Shown: positions 1 to 5,694 of the stretch, piece after piece
Position numbering within the stretch: position 1 is the first letter of the stretch
Layout of the letters: the number at the start of each line of letters is the position of its first letter
Assembly: GCA_022865545.1 (NCBI GenBank)
Contig: JALHTA010000486.1
Coordinates: 1-6,914, forward strand
Direction of reading: 5' to 3'
DNA from: Actinomycetota bacterium
GTDB lineage: Bacteria; Actinomycetota; Humimicrobiia; Humimicrobiales; Humimicrobiaceae
DNA: 6,914 nucleotides
The notes under the pieces: model-generated
Told to the model about the DNA's origin: nothing
Seen by the model: only the letters and a program-made list of their open reading frames with translations
Databases searched by the model: none
Position numbers and translations under genes: made by a program

Positions 1-129
1 ATAAAGCTCGTATGGAAATACAAGGAGATGGCAGATAAACTTCAAAAGCATGAGAGGGAAATAGATGAGAATATGAAAGGTTACCGTTTTGCAGACAATA
101 TGGATATGATAACCGATCTACTGTTCTAA
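1..129 (+). CDS. C-terminal end of an unrecognised protein (partial)
   Basis: An open frame runs from the first base to a TAA stop at 127-129 and gives the last 42 residues of a protein that begins outside the window. The tail is charged and probably helical (WKYKEMADKLQKHE, then YRFADNMDMITDLLF), with no motif I can assign to a family. It lies on the same strand as rhaM with a 99-nt gap, so it may belong to the same sugar-related cluster, but a possible promoter in the gap allows it to be a separate transcript. The frame is supported by the absence of stops and by ordinary codon use. No function is proposed. Confidence 0.55.
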   Translation: MKLVWKYKEMADKLQKHEREIDENMKGYRFADNMDMITDLLF

Positions 130-159
130 AATGATATCCCTGGGTATTGAGTGAATTGA

Positions 160-206
160 TTGATAAATTATTAAAGTAATCCTTATTATTTAAGGGTTTG
201 ATACTT
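160..206 (+). promoter_or_regulatory. Possible promoter and imperfect inverted repeat upstream of rhaM
   Basis: TTGATA (160-165) and TATTAT (184-189) are separated by 18 nt and resemble a sigma70-type promoter, giving a leader of roughly 30 nt before rhaM. Overlapping the -10 is a small dyad, CCTTA (181-185) with TAAGG (191-195). It is flanked by a second pair, AAGTA (174-178) with TACTT (202-206), with mismatched bases between the two. This could be an operator for a sugar-responsive regulator or a weak stem. There is no U-run after it, so it does not look like an intrinsic terminator. Confidence 0.3.
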
Positions 207-228
207 AACGAAAAAGGAGAAGTGTATT

Positions 229-552
229 ATGCAAAGAATTGGATTTACTTTTAAGATAAAGCCTGAGCTGAAGGCAGAGTATAAAAAAGCGCATGACGAG
301 ATCTGGCCCGAACTTGCAAAAGCCATTAATGATTATGGAATGCATAATTATTCAATTTATTTCAGGAAGGATGGAACCCTTTTTGCATATCTTGAAGTGG
401 AAGGCGATTACCAGGAGCAGATGGAAAAGTTTTCCAAACAGGATGTCAATAAAAGGTGGCAGGACTATATGGACCAGTATTTTGTCAAAGAAGATAAATC
501 CATAATAGGTCCCGAGATGGAGATGCTTGAAGAAGTATTTCATCTTGATTAG
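229..552 (+). CDS. rhaM: L-rhamnose mutarotase family protein (RhaM/YiiL-like)
   Basis: This 107-residue protein matches the length (about 104 aa) and motif order of L-rhamnose mutarotase, a dimeric alpha/beta-barrel cytoplasmic enzyme that interconverts the alpha and beta anomers of rhamnopyranose. Visible family features are His22 at the position of the E. coli catalytic histidine, then IWPEL (25-29), HNYSIY (39-44), RWQDYM (76-81) and the closing EVFHLD (102-107). The ATG is preceded by AGGAG at 215-219 with 9-nt spacing. The next gene begins 12 nt downstream and its ribosome binding site overlaps this stop codon, so the two are almost certainly co-translated. No rhamnose isomerase, kinase or aldolase is in the window, so the substrate may be rhamnose or a related deoxy- or methylated sugar. 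The family assignment is firm and the exact sugar is inferred. Confidence 0.88.
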   Translation: MQRIGFTFKIKPELKAEYKKAHDEIWPELAKAINDYGMHNYSIYFRKDGTLFAYLEVEGDYQEQMEKFSKQDVNKRWQDYMDQYFVKEDKSIIGPEMEMLEEVFHLD

Positions 553-557
553 GAAGG
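551..557 (+). promoter_or_regulatory. Ribosome binding site fixing a TTG start
   Basis: AGGAAGG overlaps the rhaM stop codon (TAG, 550-552) and lies 7 nt before TTG at 565. There is no ATG or GTG nearby in frame, and the protein downstream begins with the usual N-SREKFL-type helix of its family, so this site decides the TTG start. The overlap implies translational coupling of rhaM and the URO-D gene. Confidence 0.75.
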
Positions 558-564
558 ACGATAT

Positions 565-1737
565 TTGAATTCAAGAGAAAAGTTCCTCTCAGTCATGAGG
601 ATGTCCGGAGGGGATTATACAGGAGTAGAAATTCCGGTCGTAGAGTTTGGCTACTGGGCAGGTACGATCAGGAGGTGGTCCGGCGAGGGCCTTAAAATAG
701 TATCACCTGTACCTGAAAGTATATCAGACGGCATTGCTATTATGGCAAACCGCAATATTTATGCTGATATGGAAAAGGCTGGGGACTTAAATGTAGGACC
801 TGTATTTGGCCTCGACCAGTATCTGACTAAATTCCCGGTCGACTATAGCCCCGGTTTTAAAAGGCAAGTAATAGACAAGACTGAGACTCATATAATCTAT
901 AAGGACTCCTATGGAGTCACAAATAAAAATGATATAAATATAACATCACTACCCATGGAGATAGCTCACCCAGTAAAGGATTGGGATAGCTGGAATGAAT
1001 ATAAACAGTACTATGGTCCAGATTCCATAGAAGGTAAGCTTCCTCCCGACTGGACCGGTCTTGTAAAAAGACTTAAAAACAGGGATTTTCCGATAAGGCT
1101 TGGCGGGACCAATGGGGGATTCTTAGGTTTTCCAAGAGCTATAATGGGTATTACCACCTATATGATGACGTTACATGACGACCCGGCACTCATACATGAT
1201 ATATGTGAGACATTTCTAAATTTCCTTATCTCCTATTATGGGAGAATCGCACAGGATATTGATATCGACTGCGTTCTCATATGGGAAGATATGGCAGGAA
1301 AAGGAGGTTCCCTTATATCACCTGCACACTATAAGGAATTTTTGACCCCGAGATATAAAAAGATGGTATCCTTTGCAAAGGATGCAGGCATAGATATTGT
1401 CCTCACCGACAGTGATGGCTATGTTGAGGATATCCTTCCCCTTATCATAGAGACAGGGGTCACAGGGATGTATCCATTCGAGAGGGCTGCTGGAAATGAT
1501 ATGCTGCGAATAAGGAAAAACTATCCTGATTTTCAACTCATAGGAGGTATCGATAAAAGGGTCTTATTTGAAGGCTCTACAAGGGAAAAGATAGACCAGG
1601 AGCTGGAAATTGTAGAGAAGATGCTTAGAAAGGGAAGATATATTCCCCATATTGACCATTTTGTCTCACAGGACTGTACATGGGATAACTTCTCTTATTA
1701 CAGGAATAGACTTAATGAGATAATCGATTGTTTTTAA
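565..1737 (+). CDS. URO-D superfamily protein lacking the HxC zinc motif (not HemE)
   Basis: A 390-residue TIM-barrel protein of the uroporphyrinogen decarboxylase superfamily (COG0407-like). It shows the opening NSREKFLSVM helix, GGFLGFPRAIMG (184-195), DCVLIWEDMAGKGG (235-248), SPAHYKEFLTPRYKKM (252-267), GVTGMYPFERAAGND (298-312), IGGIDKR (326-332) and the closing IPHIDHFV (360-367). The RQAGR motif of genuine HemE is absent and no heme genes are near. At the position where corrinoid methyltransferases of this superfamily have H-x-C-G, this protein has TDSDG (281-285), so it probably does not bind the methyltransferase zinc in the usual way. It starts at TTG with a strong ribosome binding site, 12 nt after rhaM, and is followed 66 nt later by a second URO-D gene. 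The substrate is unknown. A lyase, decarboxylase or methyltransferase acting on a sugar-derived or methylated compound is possible. Confidence 0.85.
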   Translation: MNSREKFLSVMRMSGGDYTGVEIPVVEFGYWAGTIRRWSGEGLKIVSPVPESISDGIAIMANRNIYADMEKAGDLNVGPVFGLDQYLTKFPVDYSPGFKRQVIDKTETHIIYKDSYGVTNKNDINITSLPMEIAHPVKDWDSWNEYKQYYGPDSIEGKLPPDWTGLVKRLKNRDFPIRLGGTNGGFLGFPRAIMGITTYMMTLHDDPALIHDICETFLNFLISYYGRIAQDIDIDCVLIWEDMAGKGGSLISPAHYKEFLTPRYKKMVSFAKDAGIDIVLTDSDGYVEDILPLIIETGVTGMYPFERAAGNDMLRIRKNYPDFQLIGGIDKRVLFEGSTREKIDQELEIVEKMLRKGRYIPHIDHFVSQDCTWDNFSYYRNRLNEIIDCF

Positions 1738-1803
1738 ATGTATTCGACTATCAGACAAGAATTGTTTATTCAACTTTTGAAATAAAAGATTAAGGATGTT
1801 TAT

Positions 1804-2946
1804 ATGTCACCGAAGATGTCCTCCAGGGAGAGGGTCTTAAATGCTTGTGGTAGAAAAGGCTATGACAGGATACCAATAAAACATGAAGGTACTCCCGAGA
1901 TAAACCAGATAATAAAGGACCATTTCGGGCTCAAAAATGATGAGCAGATGCTAATAGTCCTGGGAGATGATTTTAGATACGTGGAACCTGAATATAAAGG
2001 GCCTGAGCTAAAGACATTTCCTGATGGAAGCATTGAAGGATATTTTGGTGAAAGATATAAATATATACAATTTGAAGGCGGAAGATATCCCGAACCGGTT
2101 TATCAACCCTTTGCAGGCATAGAAGAGCTTAAGGACCTTGACCGTTCCCACTTCCCTCATGCAGATTTGTTTGATTATTCAAATGTTTTAAAAAGTGCAA
2201 AATCCATAAGGAATAAGGGTTTTGCAGTATGTATAGGCACTGCAGGAGATATGGATTTTATTAATGGAATATCACGTGCAAGAGGAATGGAAGAGGTCTT
2301 AATGGATCTTCTGGATAATAATGAAGTGTTTCAGGAGCTAATGGATGCAAGATTTAATTTTTATTATAAGTGCCAGGAAAGAATACTTAAAGAAGCAGAT
2401 GGCCTGATAGACTTTGCACATGCTGGTGAGGACCTCGGAAACCAAAGGGGACCGATGATAAGCATGGATACATTTGACAGACACTTTGCTCCAAAGTATG
2501 AAGAATACTTTGAAATGGTACACAGCTATGGGGCAAGGACGATGATGCATATGTGCGGTACCGTGTGGCCGTTTCTCGATAGGCTTATAGAGATAGGTCT
2601 TGATGTATATGATGTGGTCCAACCAACTACTCCTGAAAATGATATAGGAGAACTTGCCAGAAAATTTGGAGACAGGATATTATTCCAGGGAAGTATGGAT
2701 GTCCAGCAGGAACTTGCCTGGGGGACAGTGGAAGATGTAAAAAGCCAGGTGCAAAGAAGACTAAAACTTTTCCCAAAAGGAGGACTTATTCTTGGTCCTT
2801 CCCATGCAGTCCAACCTGGCTCACCGCTTGATAATATCCTTGCCATGTATGGTGAAGCAGGAAGTTTGATGAAAGAAATCCCTGAGTGGGTATATAGTAT
2901 TGAAGGACAGGATGATACCGGACTGAATATGTCCAAGCTTTTTTAA
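1804..2946 (+). CDS. URO-D superfamily protein with HxCG motif, methyltransferase-like (MtaA/MtbA type)
   Basis: A 380-residue URO-D-family TIM-barrel protein, clearly diverged from the gene before it. HMCG (249-252) matches the H-x-C zinc-ligand motif of the methylcobamide:CoM and O-demethylating methyltransferases. GPSHAVQPGSPLDNI (331-345) sits where a third ligand is expected, with His334 a candidate in place of the usual Cys. Other landmarks are the MSSRERVLNA start, GEDLGNQRGPMIS (208-220), FAPKYEEYF (228-236) and LFQGSMD (293-299). There is no RQAGR motif, so it is not HemE. The ATG has AAGGA at 1792-1796 with 7-nt spacing. The 66-nt gap after the previous gene holds no clear terminator, so one transcript rhaM - URO-D1 - URO-D2 is likely. 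No corrinoid protein or activator is in the window, so methyl transfer is inferred from the motif only. Confidence 0.85.
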   Translation: MSPKMSSRERVLNACGRKGYDRIPIKHEGTPEINQIIKDHFGLKNDEQMLIVLGDDFRYVEPEYKGPELKTFPDGSIEGYFGERYKYIQFEGGRYPEPVYQPFAGIEELKDLDRSHFPHADLFDYSNVLKSAKSIRNKGFAVCIGTAGDMDFINGISRARGMEEVLMDLLDNNEVFQELMDARFNFYYKCQERILKEADGLIDFAHAGEDLGNQRGPMISMDTFDRHFAPKYEEYFEMVHSYGARTMMHMCGTVWPFLDRLIEIGLDVYDVVQPTTPENDIGELARKFGDRILFQGSMDVQQELAWGTVEDVKSQVQRRLKLFPKGGLILGPSHAVQPGSPLDNILAMYGEAGSLMKEIPEWVYSIEGQDDTGLNMSKLF

Positions 2947-2974
2947 CTGCTCCACCACTAATCCCTTAAAATAA

Positions 2975-2990
2975 AAGACTTTAAAGTCTT
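2975..2990. repeat. Perfect 16-bp palindrome between URO-D2 and the HAD gene
   Basis: AAGACTTTAAAGTCTT is a perfect palindrome 28 nt after the URO-D2 stop and 22 nt before the HAD start codon. As RNA it would form only a short stem with an AT-rich loop and no following U-run (next bases CTTGATATAG), so it is a poor intrinsic terminator. Its place just upstream of a -10-like TAGAAT (2998-3003) suits an operator covering the promoter of the next gene. That role is inferred. Confidence 0.4.
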
Positions 2991-2997
2991 CTTGATA

Positions 2998-3003
2998 TAG
3001 AAT
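2998..3003 (+). promoter_or_regulatory. Possible -10 element for the HAD gene (near-leaderless start)
   Basis: TAGAAT differs from TATAAT at one base and ends 9 nt before ATG 3013. No Shine-Dalgarno sequence is present between them. No good -35 is seen at the expected distance, where the palindrome lies. If used, transcription would begin within a few bases of the start codon. Confidence 0.25.
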
Positions 3004-3012
3004 TATTAAATC

Positions 3013-3693
3013 ATGATGCAAAATAAACAAAATAAGAAACCTGCAAAGCCAATCAAACTAGCGATCTTTGATATGGATGGGACGATTGCAGATAGTGAGA
3101 AGATCGCCCAGAGAGTAACCATTGATTTCTTCAAGACAAAAGGCATTATCATAAACAAGAAGGAACAAAAGGATGTCTTCGGCCTAAACTGGAAAGATCT
3201 TGTAAGGGAAATACTTAAGCGAAATGGTATGGAATACAGCCAGACACTCAAGGACACTCTCAAAGAAAGATATGTAAGGACTATGACTAAGGAAGTAGAA
3301 GTTGTGCCTGGGGCCCATGATCTATTAATTTTCTTAAAAAATAGACTAAAACTAGCATTGGCCACAAACAGTAGATACAGGGAAGTAGAAATAATATGTT
3401 CCAAACTTGACTTCAACAAATTCTTTGATTTAAAGCTTGCTAGGGACCATGTAAAAAATGGAAAACCCGATCCGGAGATCTATCTGAAAGCTGCAGACAA
3501 CTTCAATGTTAAACCGGATGAATGTATTGTTTTTGAGGATTCTGTTGTGGGGATAAGAGCTGCTAAAAGTGCAAATATGGCATGTATTGCTATAACAAAT
3601 ACCTACCCCCCAAAACTTCTTAAAGCAGCCGACCTCATTATAGAAAGCTATGATGAGAAAAGTTTGAAAATAATAAAAGATACTTTTCTATAA
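3013..3693 (+). CDS. HAD superfamily hydrolase, subfamily IA (phosphatase/beta-phosphoglucomutase-like)
   Basis: A 226-residue haloacid dehalogenase-fold enzyme with all four motifs. Motif I is DMDGT (20-24; nucleophile Asp20, acid/base Asp22), motif II is ATNS (117-120), motif III is Lys151 within GKPDPEIY (150-157) and motif IV is VFEDSVVGIRAA (173-184; Mg ligands Glu175 and Asp176). The helical cap lies between motifs I and II (about residues 28-95), as in the subfamily IA phosphatases and beta-phosphoglucomutases. The likely reaction is hydrolysis or intramolecular transfer of a sugar phosphate or other small phosphoester in the cytoplasm. The substrate cannot be read from the sequence. 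A basic N-terminal extension (MMQNKQNKKPAKPIK) precedes the core. ATG 3013 or 3016 are the only sensible starts and neither has a Shine-Dalgarno sequence. It may be transcribed separately from the URO-D genes. Confidence 0.9.
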   Translation: MMQNKQNKKPAKPIKLAIFDMDGTIADSEKIAQRVTIDFFKTKGIIINKKEQKDVFGLNWKDLVREILKRNGMEYSQTLKDTLKERYVRTMTKEVEVVPGAHDLLIFLKNRLKLALATNSRYREVEIICSKLDFNKFFDLKLARDHVKNGKPDPEIYLKAADNFNVKPDECIVFEDSVVGIRAAKSANMACIAITNTYPPKLLKAADLIIESYDEKSLKIIKDTFL

Positions 3694-3774
3694 TCTATAC
3701 TTTTTATGATTTACTCAGGAAAAGAAATCTACTTGAATTATTGGCTATCATACAGGTAATATGAGGAAGGAAAT

Positions 3775-4176
3775 ATGAGTGAGTTTGATCTAAAGGTCTC
3801 CATGCATGGAGAAGCCAGGACACGGGTAAACGAGGAAAATACTGCACTTAAGTTTGGAAGCGGTAAGGTAGATGTATTCGGGACACCTGCGATGGTAGCT
3901 CTCATGGAAGAAGCATCAATAAATACAGTAGATAAGGATCTACCGGAAGGTTTTGCTACAGTTGGAATAGAACTCAGCATTAAACATATCGCAGCTACTC
4001 CCAAAGGTATGAATATAACCGCCAGCGCCGAACTTATAGAAATAGATGGGAAAAGACTGGTCTTTAAGGTAGAAGCCTTTGATGAAGTAGAGAAGATTGG
4101 CGAGGGCACCCATCAGAGATTTATTATAGAGCTTGATAAATTCAAGCGTAGGGCTCAAAACAAATCTATAAAATAA
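3775..4176 (+). CDS. FlK-like hotdog-fold acyl-CoA thioesterase
   Basis: A 133-residue single hotdog domain resembling the fluoroacetyl-CoA thioesterase (FlK) family, cytoplasmic enzymes that hydrolyse small acyl-CoA thioesters. VFGTPAMVALMEEAS (34-48) is followed by LPEGFATVGIELSIKHIAATPKGMNITASAEL (56-87), the family signature. Thr37, Glu45 and His71 fall exactly five residues before FlK Thr42, Glu50 and His76, so the catalytic set is intact. The fluoroacetate specificity of Streptomyces FlK should not be assumed, because most relatives are general or uncharacterised thioesterases. The ATG is preceded by AGGAAGG (3764-3770). It follows the HAD gene by 81 nt and converges with the M23 gene, with a gap of only 27 nt and no convincing terminator. 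A role in CoA recycling or removal of a toxic acyl-CoA is inferred. Confidence 0.85.
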   Translation: MSEFDLKVSMHGEARTRVNEENTALKFGSGKVDVFGTPAMVALMEEASINTVDKDLPEGFATVGIELSIKHIAATPKGMNITASAELIEIDGKRLVFKVEAFDEVEKIGEGTHQRFIIELDKFKRRAQNKSIK

Positions 4177-4203
4177 TTCAAGGAATATACCAAAGAACAA
4201 TAC

Positions 4204-5376
4204 TTATAAATAGCCCATTGGATTCTGCGGAACACCATTTATCCTGATCTCGAAATGAAGGTGAGGTCCAGTAGAAAAACCGGTTGAACCCACTCCTCCT
4301 ATGACAGAACCCCTCTCAACCATTTGGCCTAAAGATACATTTATGCTTGAAAGATGTGCATACCATGTAGCATATCCACCACCATGGTATATTATTATTG
4401 AATAGCCATATCCGCCAAAATAGCCAGCCTGGATGACTTTTCCTCCAGCTGCTGCCTTAACAGCAGTACCATATGGTGATCCAATATCGATTCCAGCATG
4501 AAGTCTGTTTGTTCCCAGTATTGGATGTATTCTGTAACCAAATCCAGACAATAAAGGTCCGGCTGAAGGCCAGAGAAGTTTTCCGGAGGGCGGTATGCCG
4601 TATCTATAGCTTTCCAGTATCCTGATAAGTTCCTTTTCCTTGTCAGCAAGTTCCTCCTCCATCTTTATTAGGGCTGCCTTATCAGCTTTTGTCTTGGAAA
4701 GGAGGTATTTTTTCTCACCGTAAAGATCTTCTATCTCTTCAGCCTTATTCTCTGCCTGGCTTACCAGTCCGGCAATTTCTTCCTGATGTTCTTTCTGCAT
4801 TTCCCTCAGTTTGATTATTACCTTTTTCATACTCAGCACGGCATCCCTTTTTTCCTTTACTTGCTGGACATTATCATTTCCCTGCTGGGTGAAAATATTT
4901 ACTAATTTGAGATTGGAGTTAAATTCAACAAAGTTCTTAACATCAAGGAGCAGTTCAAGAATTTGATTTGGCCCTTTTTTATATGTATATACTACTCTGT
5001 CACTTAATATATGAAGATTCTGGTCAAGCTCATCTTCTATAGTTTTTAATTCCTCTTCCTTCAAGACGATCTCAACAGTTGCCTGATCCACTTTAGTCTT
5101 TGCATCAGATAGTCGGATATTTAGATCACCAAGTTCAGAGAGTGCAGTGAGTAGCTGGTTTTCAACTTGGGATACTTCATTGGTATAGCGTTTCTCATTT
5201 GCTTTAGCTTCTTCGATCTTTTTCTGGGTCTGCTCCCTTTCTTCTTTTACTTCTGAGAGTTCATCTTCGATAGATTGGGGGAAAAGTTCTTGTGGGCATG
5301 CAAAATAGGCTAGTCCCGTGAGGGCAATAATTAGACTAACAATTATGGCTACGATTTTATTACTTATTACTTTCAT
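4204..5376 (-). CDS. Coiled-coil M23 (LytM/EnvC-like) peptidoglycan endopeptidase or hydrolase activator
   Basis: A 390-residue exported protein. Residues 1-26 form a basic start plus a hydrophobic segment (signal peptide or membrane anchor). Cys27 follows LAYFA, which is not a standard lipobox. Residues about 35-255 are Glu/Lys/Leu-rich heptads, predicted as long coiled coil in two or more segments. The C-terminal M23 domain (about 265-390) has HAGID (293-297), YAHL (339-342) and PHLHFE (371-376), giving zinc ligands His293, Asp297 and His374 and catalytic His341 and His372. All are present, so it is likely active and not a degenerate EnvC-type activator. It would cut peptide cross-links in the wall during growth or division. 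The gene is convergent with the thioesterase. No Shine-Dalgarno sequence precedes ATG 5376, and an in-frame stop lies just upstream, which limits other starts. Confidence 0.92.
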   Translation of the reverse strand: MKVISNKIVAIIVSLIIALTGLAYFACPQELFPQSIEDELSEVKEEREQTQKKIEEAKANEKRYTNEVSQVENQLLTALSELGDLNIRLSDAKTKVDQATVEIVLKEEELKTIEDELDQNLHILSDRVVYTYKKGPNQILELLLDVKNFVEFNSNLKLVNIFTQQGNDNVQQVKEKRDAVLSMKKVIIKLREMQKEHQEEIAGLVSQAENKAEEIEDLYGEKKYLLSKTKADKAALIKMEEELADKEKELIRILESYRYGIPPSGKLLWPSAGPLLSGFGYRIHPILGTNRLHAGIDIGSPYGTAVKAAAGGKVIQAGYFGGYGYSIIIYHGGGYATWYAHLSSINVSLGQMVERGSVIGGVGSTGFSTGPHLHFEIRINGVPQNPMGYL

Positions 5377-5394
5377 TATTATATTGCAACAAAT

Positions 5395-5424
5395 ATTATA
5401 CTATTATTTAATGCATTTATCCAA
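5395..5424 (-). promoter_or_regulatory. Promoter of the M23 gene with a very short leader
   Basis: Read on the minus strand, a perfect TATAAT (5400-5395) is preceded by TTGGAT (5424-5419) with an 18-nt spacer. Transcription would start near 5388, leaving about 12 nt before ATG 5376, too little for a normal ribosome binding site, and none is present. The -10 is strong and the -35 weak. Confidence 0.5.
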
Positions 5425-5628
5425 TATACCTAAATTAAGATAGAAACATGAAATATATGGTAGCCCACAGTATTTTAATTTCGAACACCATAATGGAAGA
5501 AATAGGTAATCTATTTTCATTATTTAAGTGTTGACATGACTTGGCCCATTACAATTTCTTATCATACTAAGATTAGAGCTGGAAGAATTCTTATTTAAGA
5601 AAATTAATAAATAAAAAAGGATTCACTC

Positions 5629-5657
5629 TTGACATAAGTTACCAGACATATAATAAT
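5629..5657 (+). promoter_or_regulatory. Promoter of the small-protein/nucleotidyltransferase module
   Basis: A perfect -35 box, TTGACA (5629-5634), is followed by AATAAT (5652-5657) with the ideal 17-nt spacer. TATAAT at 5649-5654 is a better -10 by sequence but lies only 14 nt away. The left arm of the first palindrome (5639-5652) fills the spacer and reaches the -10, which is the classic layout for repression by an operator-bound protein. Transcription would start near 5664. Confidence 0.6.
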
Positions 5658-5678
5658 AATTAAATATATGTCTGGTAA
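5639..5678. repeat. Operator-like palindrome, copy 1
   Basis: TTACCAGACATATA (5639-5652) is the perfect reverse complement of TATATGTCTGGTAA (5665-5678), giving 14-bp arms around a 12-nt AT-only centre. It overlaps the -10 region of the promoter. The 10-bp core arms TTACCAGACA and TGTCTGGTAA recur in copy 2 at the same separation. In RNA it could form a 14-bp stem, but the promoter position suggests a DNA-binding site for the encoded small protein (inference). Confidence 0.8.
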
Positions 5679-5694
5679 AACAATAAACAAATGA
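5668..5694 (+). CDS. Possible 8-residue leader peptide MSGKTINK
   Basis: ATG 5668 lies about 4 nt from the predicted transcription start and opens an 8-codon frame. Its TGA stop (5692-5694) overlaps ATG 5691 as ATGA. The first four codons are identical to those at ATG 5724 (MSGK) because both lie in the right arm of a palindrome copy. It may be a translated leader that couples to the next frame, or simply a by-product of operator duplication. There is no Shine-Dalgarno sequence. Confidence 0.2.
   Translation: MSGKTINK

Larger units (their letters stand above)
5377..5690. other. 314-nt AT-rich intergenic region between M23 and the nucleotidyltransferase module
   Basis: This stretch carries divergent promoters for the M23 gene (left end) and the small module gene (right end, including the first palindrome). 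Between them, about 5430-5625, I see no RNA gene and no convincing protein gene. There is one isolated TTGACA (5531-5536) without a well-spaced -10, and a short dyad TTCTTA-TT-TAAGAA (5588-5601) followed by A-rich sequence. The latter is not a terminator in either direction. Confidence 0.6.

Noticed and set aside
2526..2936. 136-codon minus-strand ORF inside URO-D2
   Set aside because: It is a shadow of a gene with clear family motifs. Its own translation is Ser/Pro-rich and resembles no family.
565..2946. Heme biosynthesis (hemE) annotation for the two URO-D genes
   Set aside because: Neither has the RQAGR motif, they differ strongly from each other, no other heme genes are near, and rhaM is coupled to the first.
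3006..3419. 137-codon minus-strand ORF over the HAD gene
   Set aside because: It is antisense to conserved HAD motifs, and its Leu/Ser/Phe-rich translation is typical of antisense reading.
3733..3762. Possible promoter TTGAAT-N18-TAATAT before the thioesterase
   Set aside because: The predicted transcription start would fall inside the ribosome binding site (3764-3770), so it is unlikely to serve this gene. Co-transcription with the HAD gene is simpler.
4177..4203. Possible bidirectional terminator between the convergent thioesterase and M23 genes
   Set aside because: The dyad TTCAAGG / CCAAAGAA is mismatched, and no clear T-run follows it on either strand.
5448..5534. 28-codon + strand ORF starting ATG AAA TAT ATG in the intergenic region
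   Set aside because: It has no ribosome binding site, no recognisable motif and a length expected by chance in AT-rich DNA.
5588..5601. TTCTTATTTAAGAA hairpin as a terminator
   Set aside because: The stem is short with a 2-nt loop, and no T-run follows on either strand.
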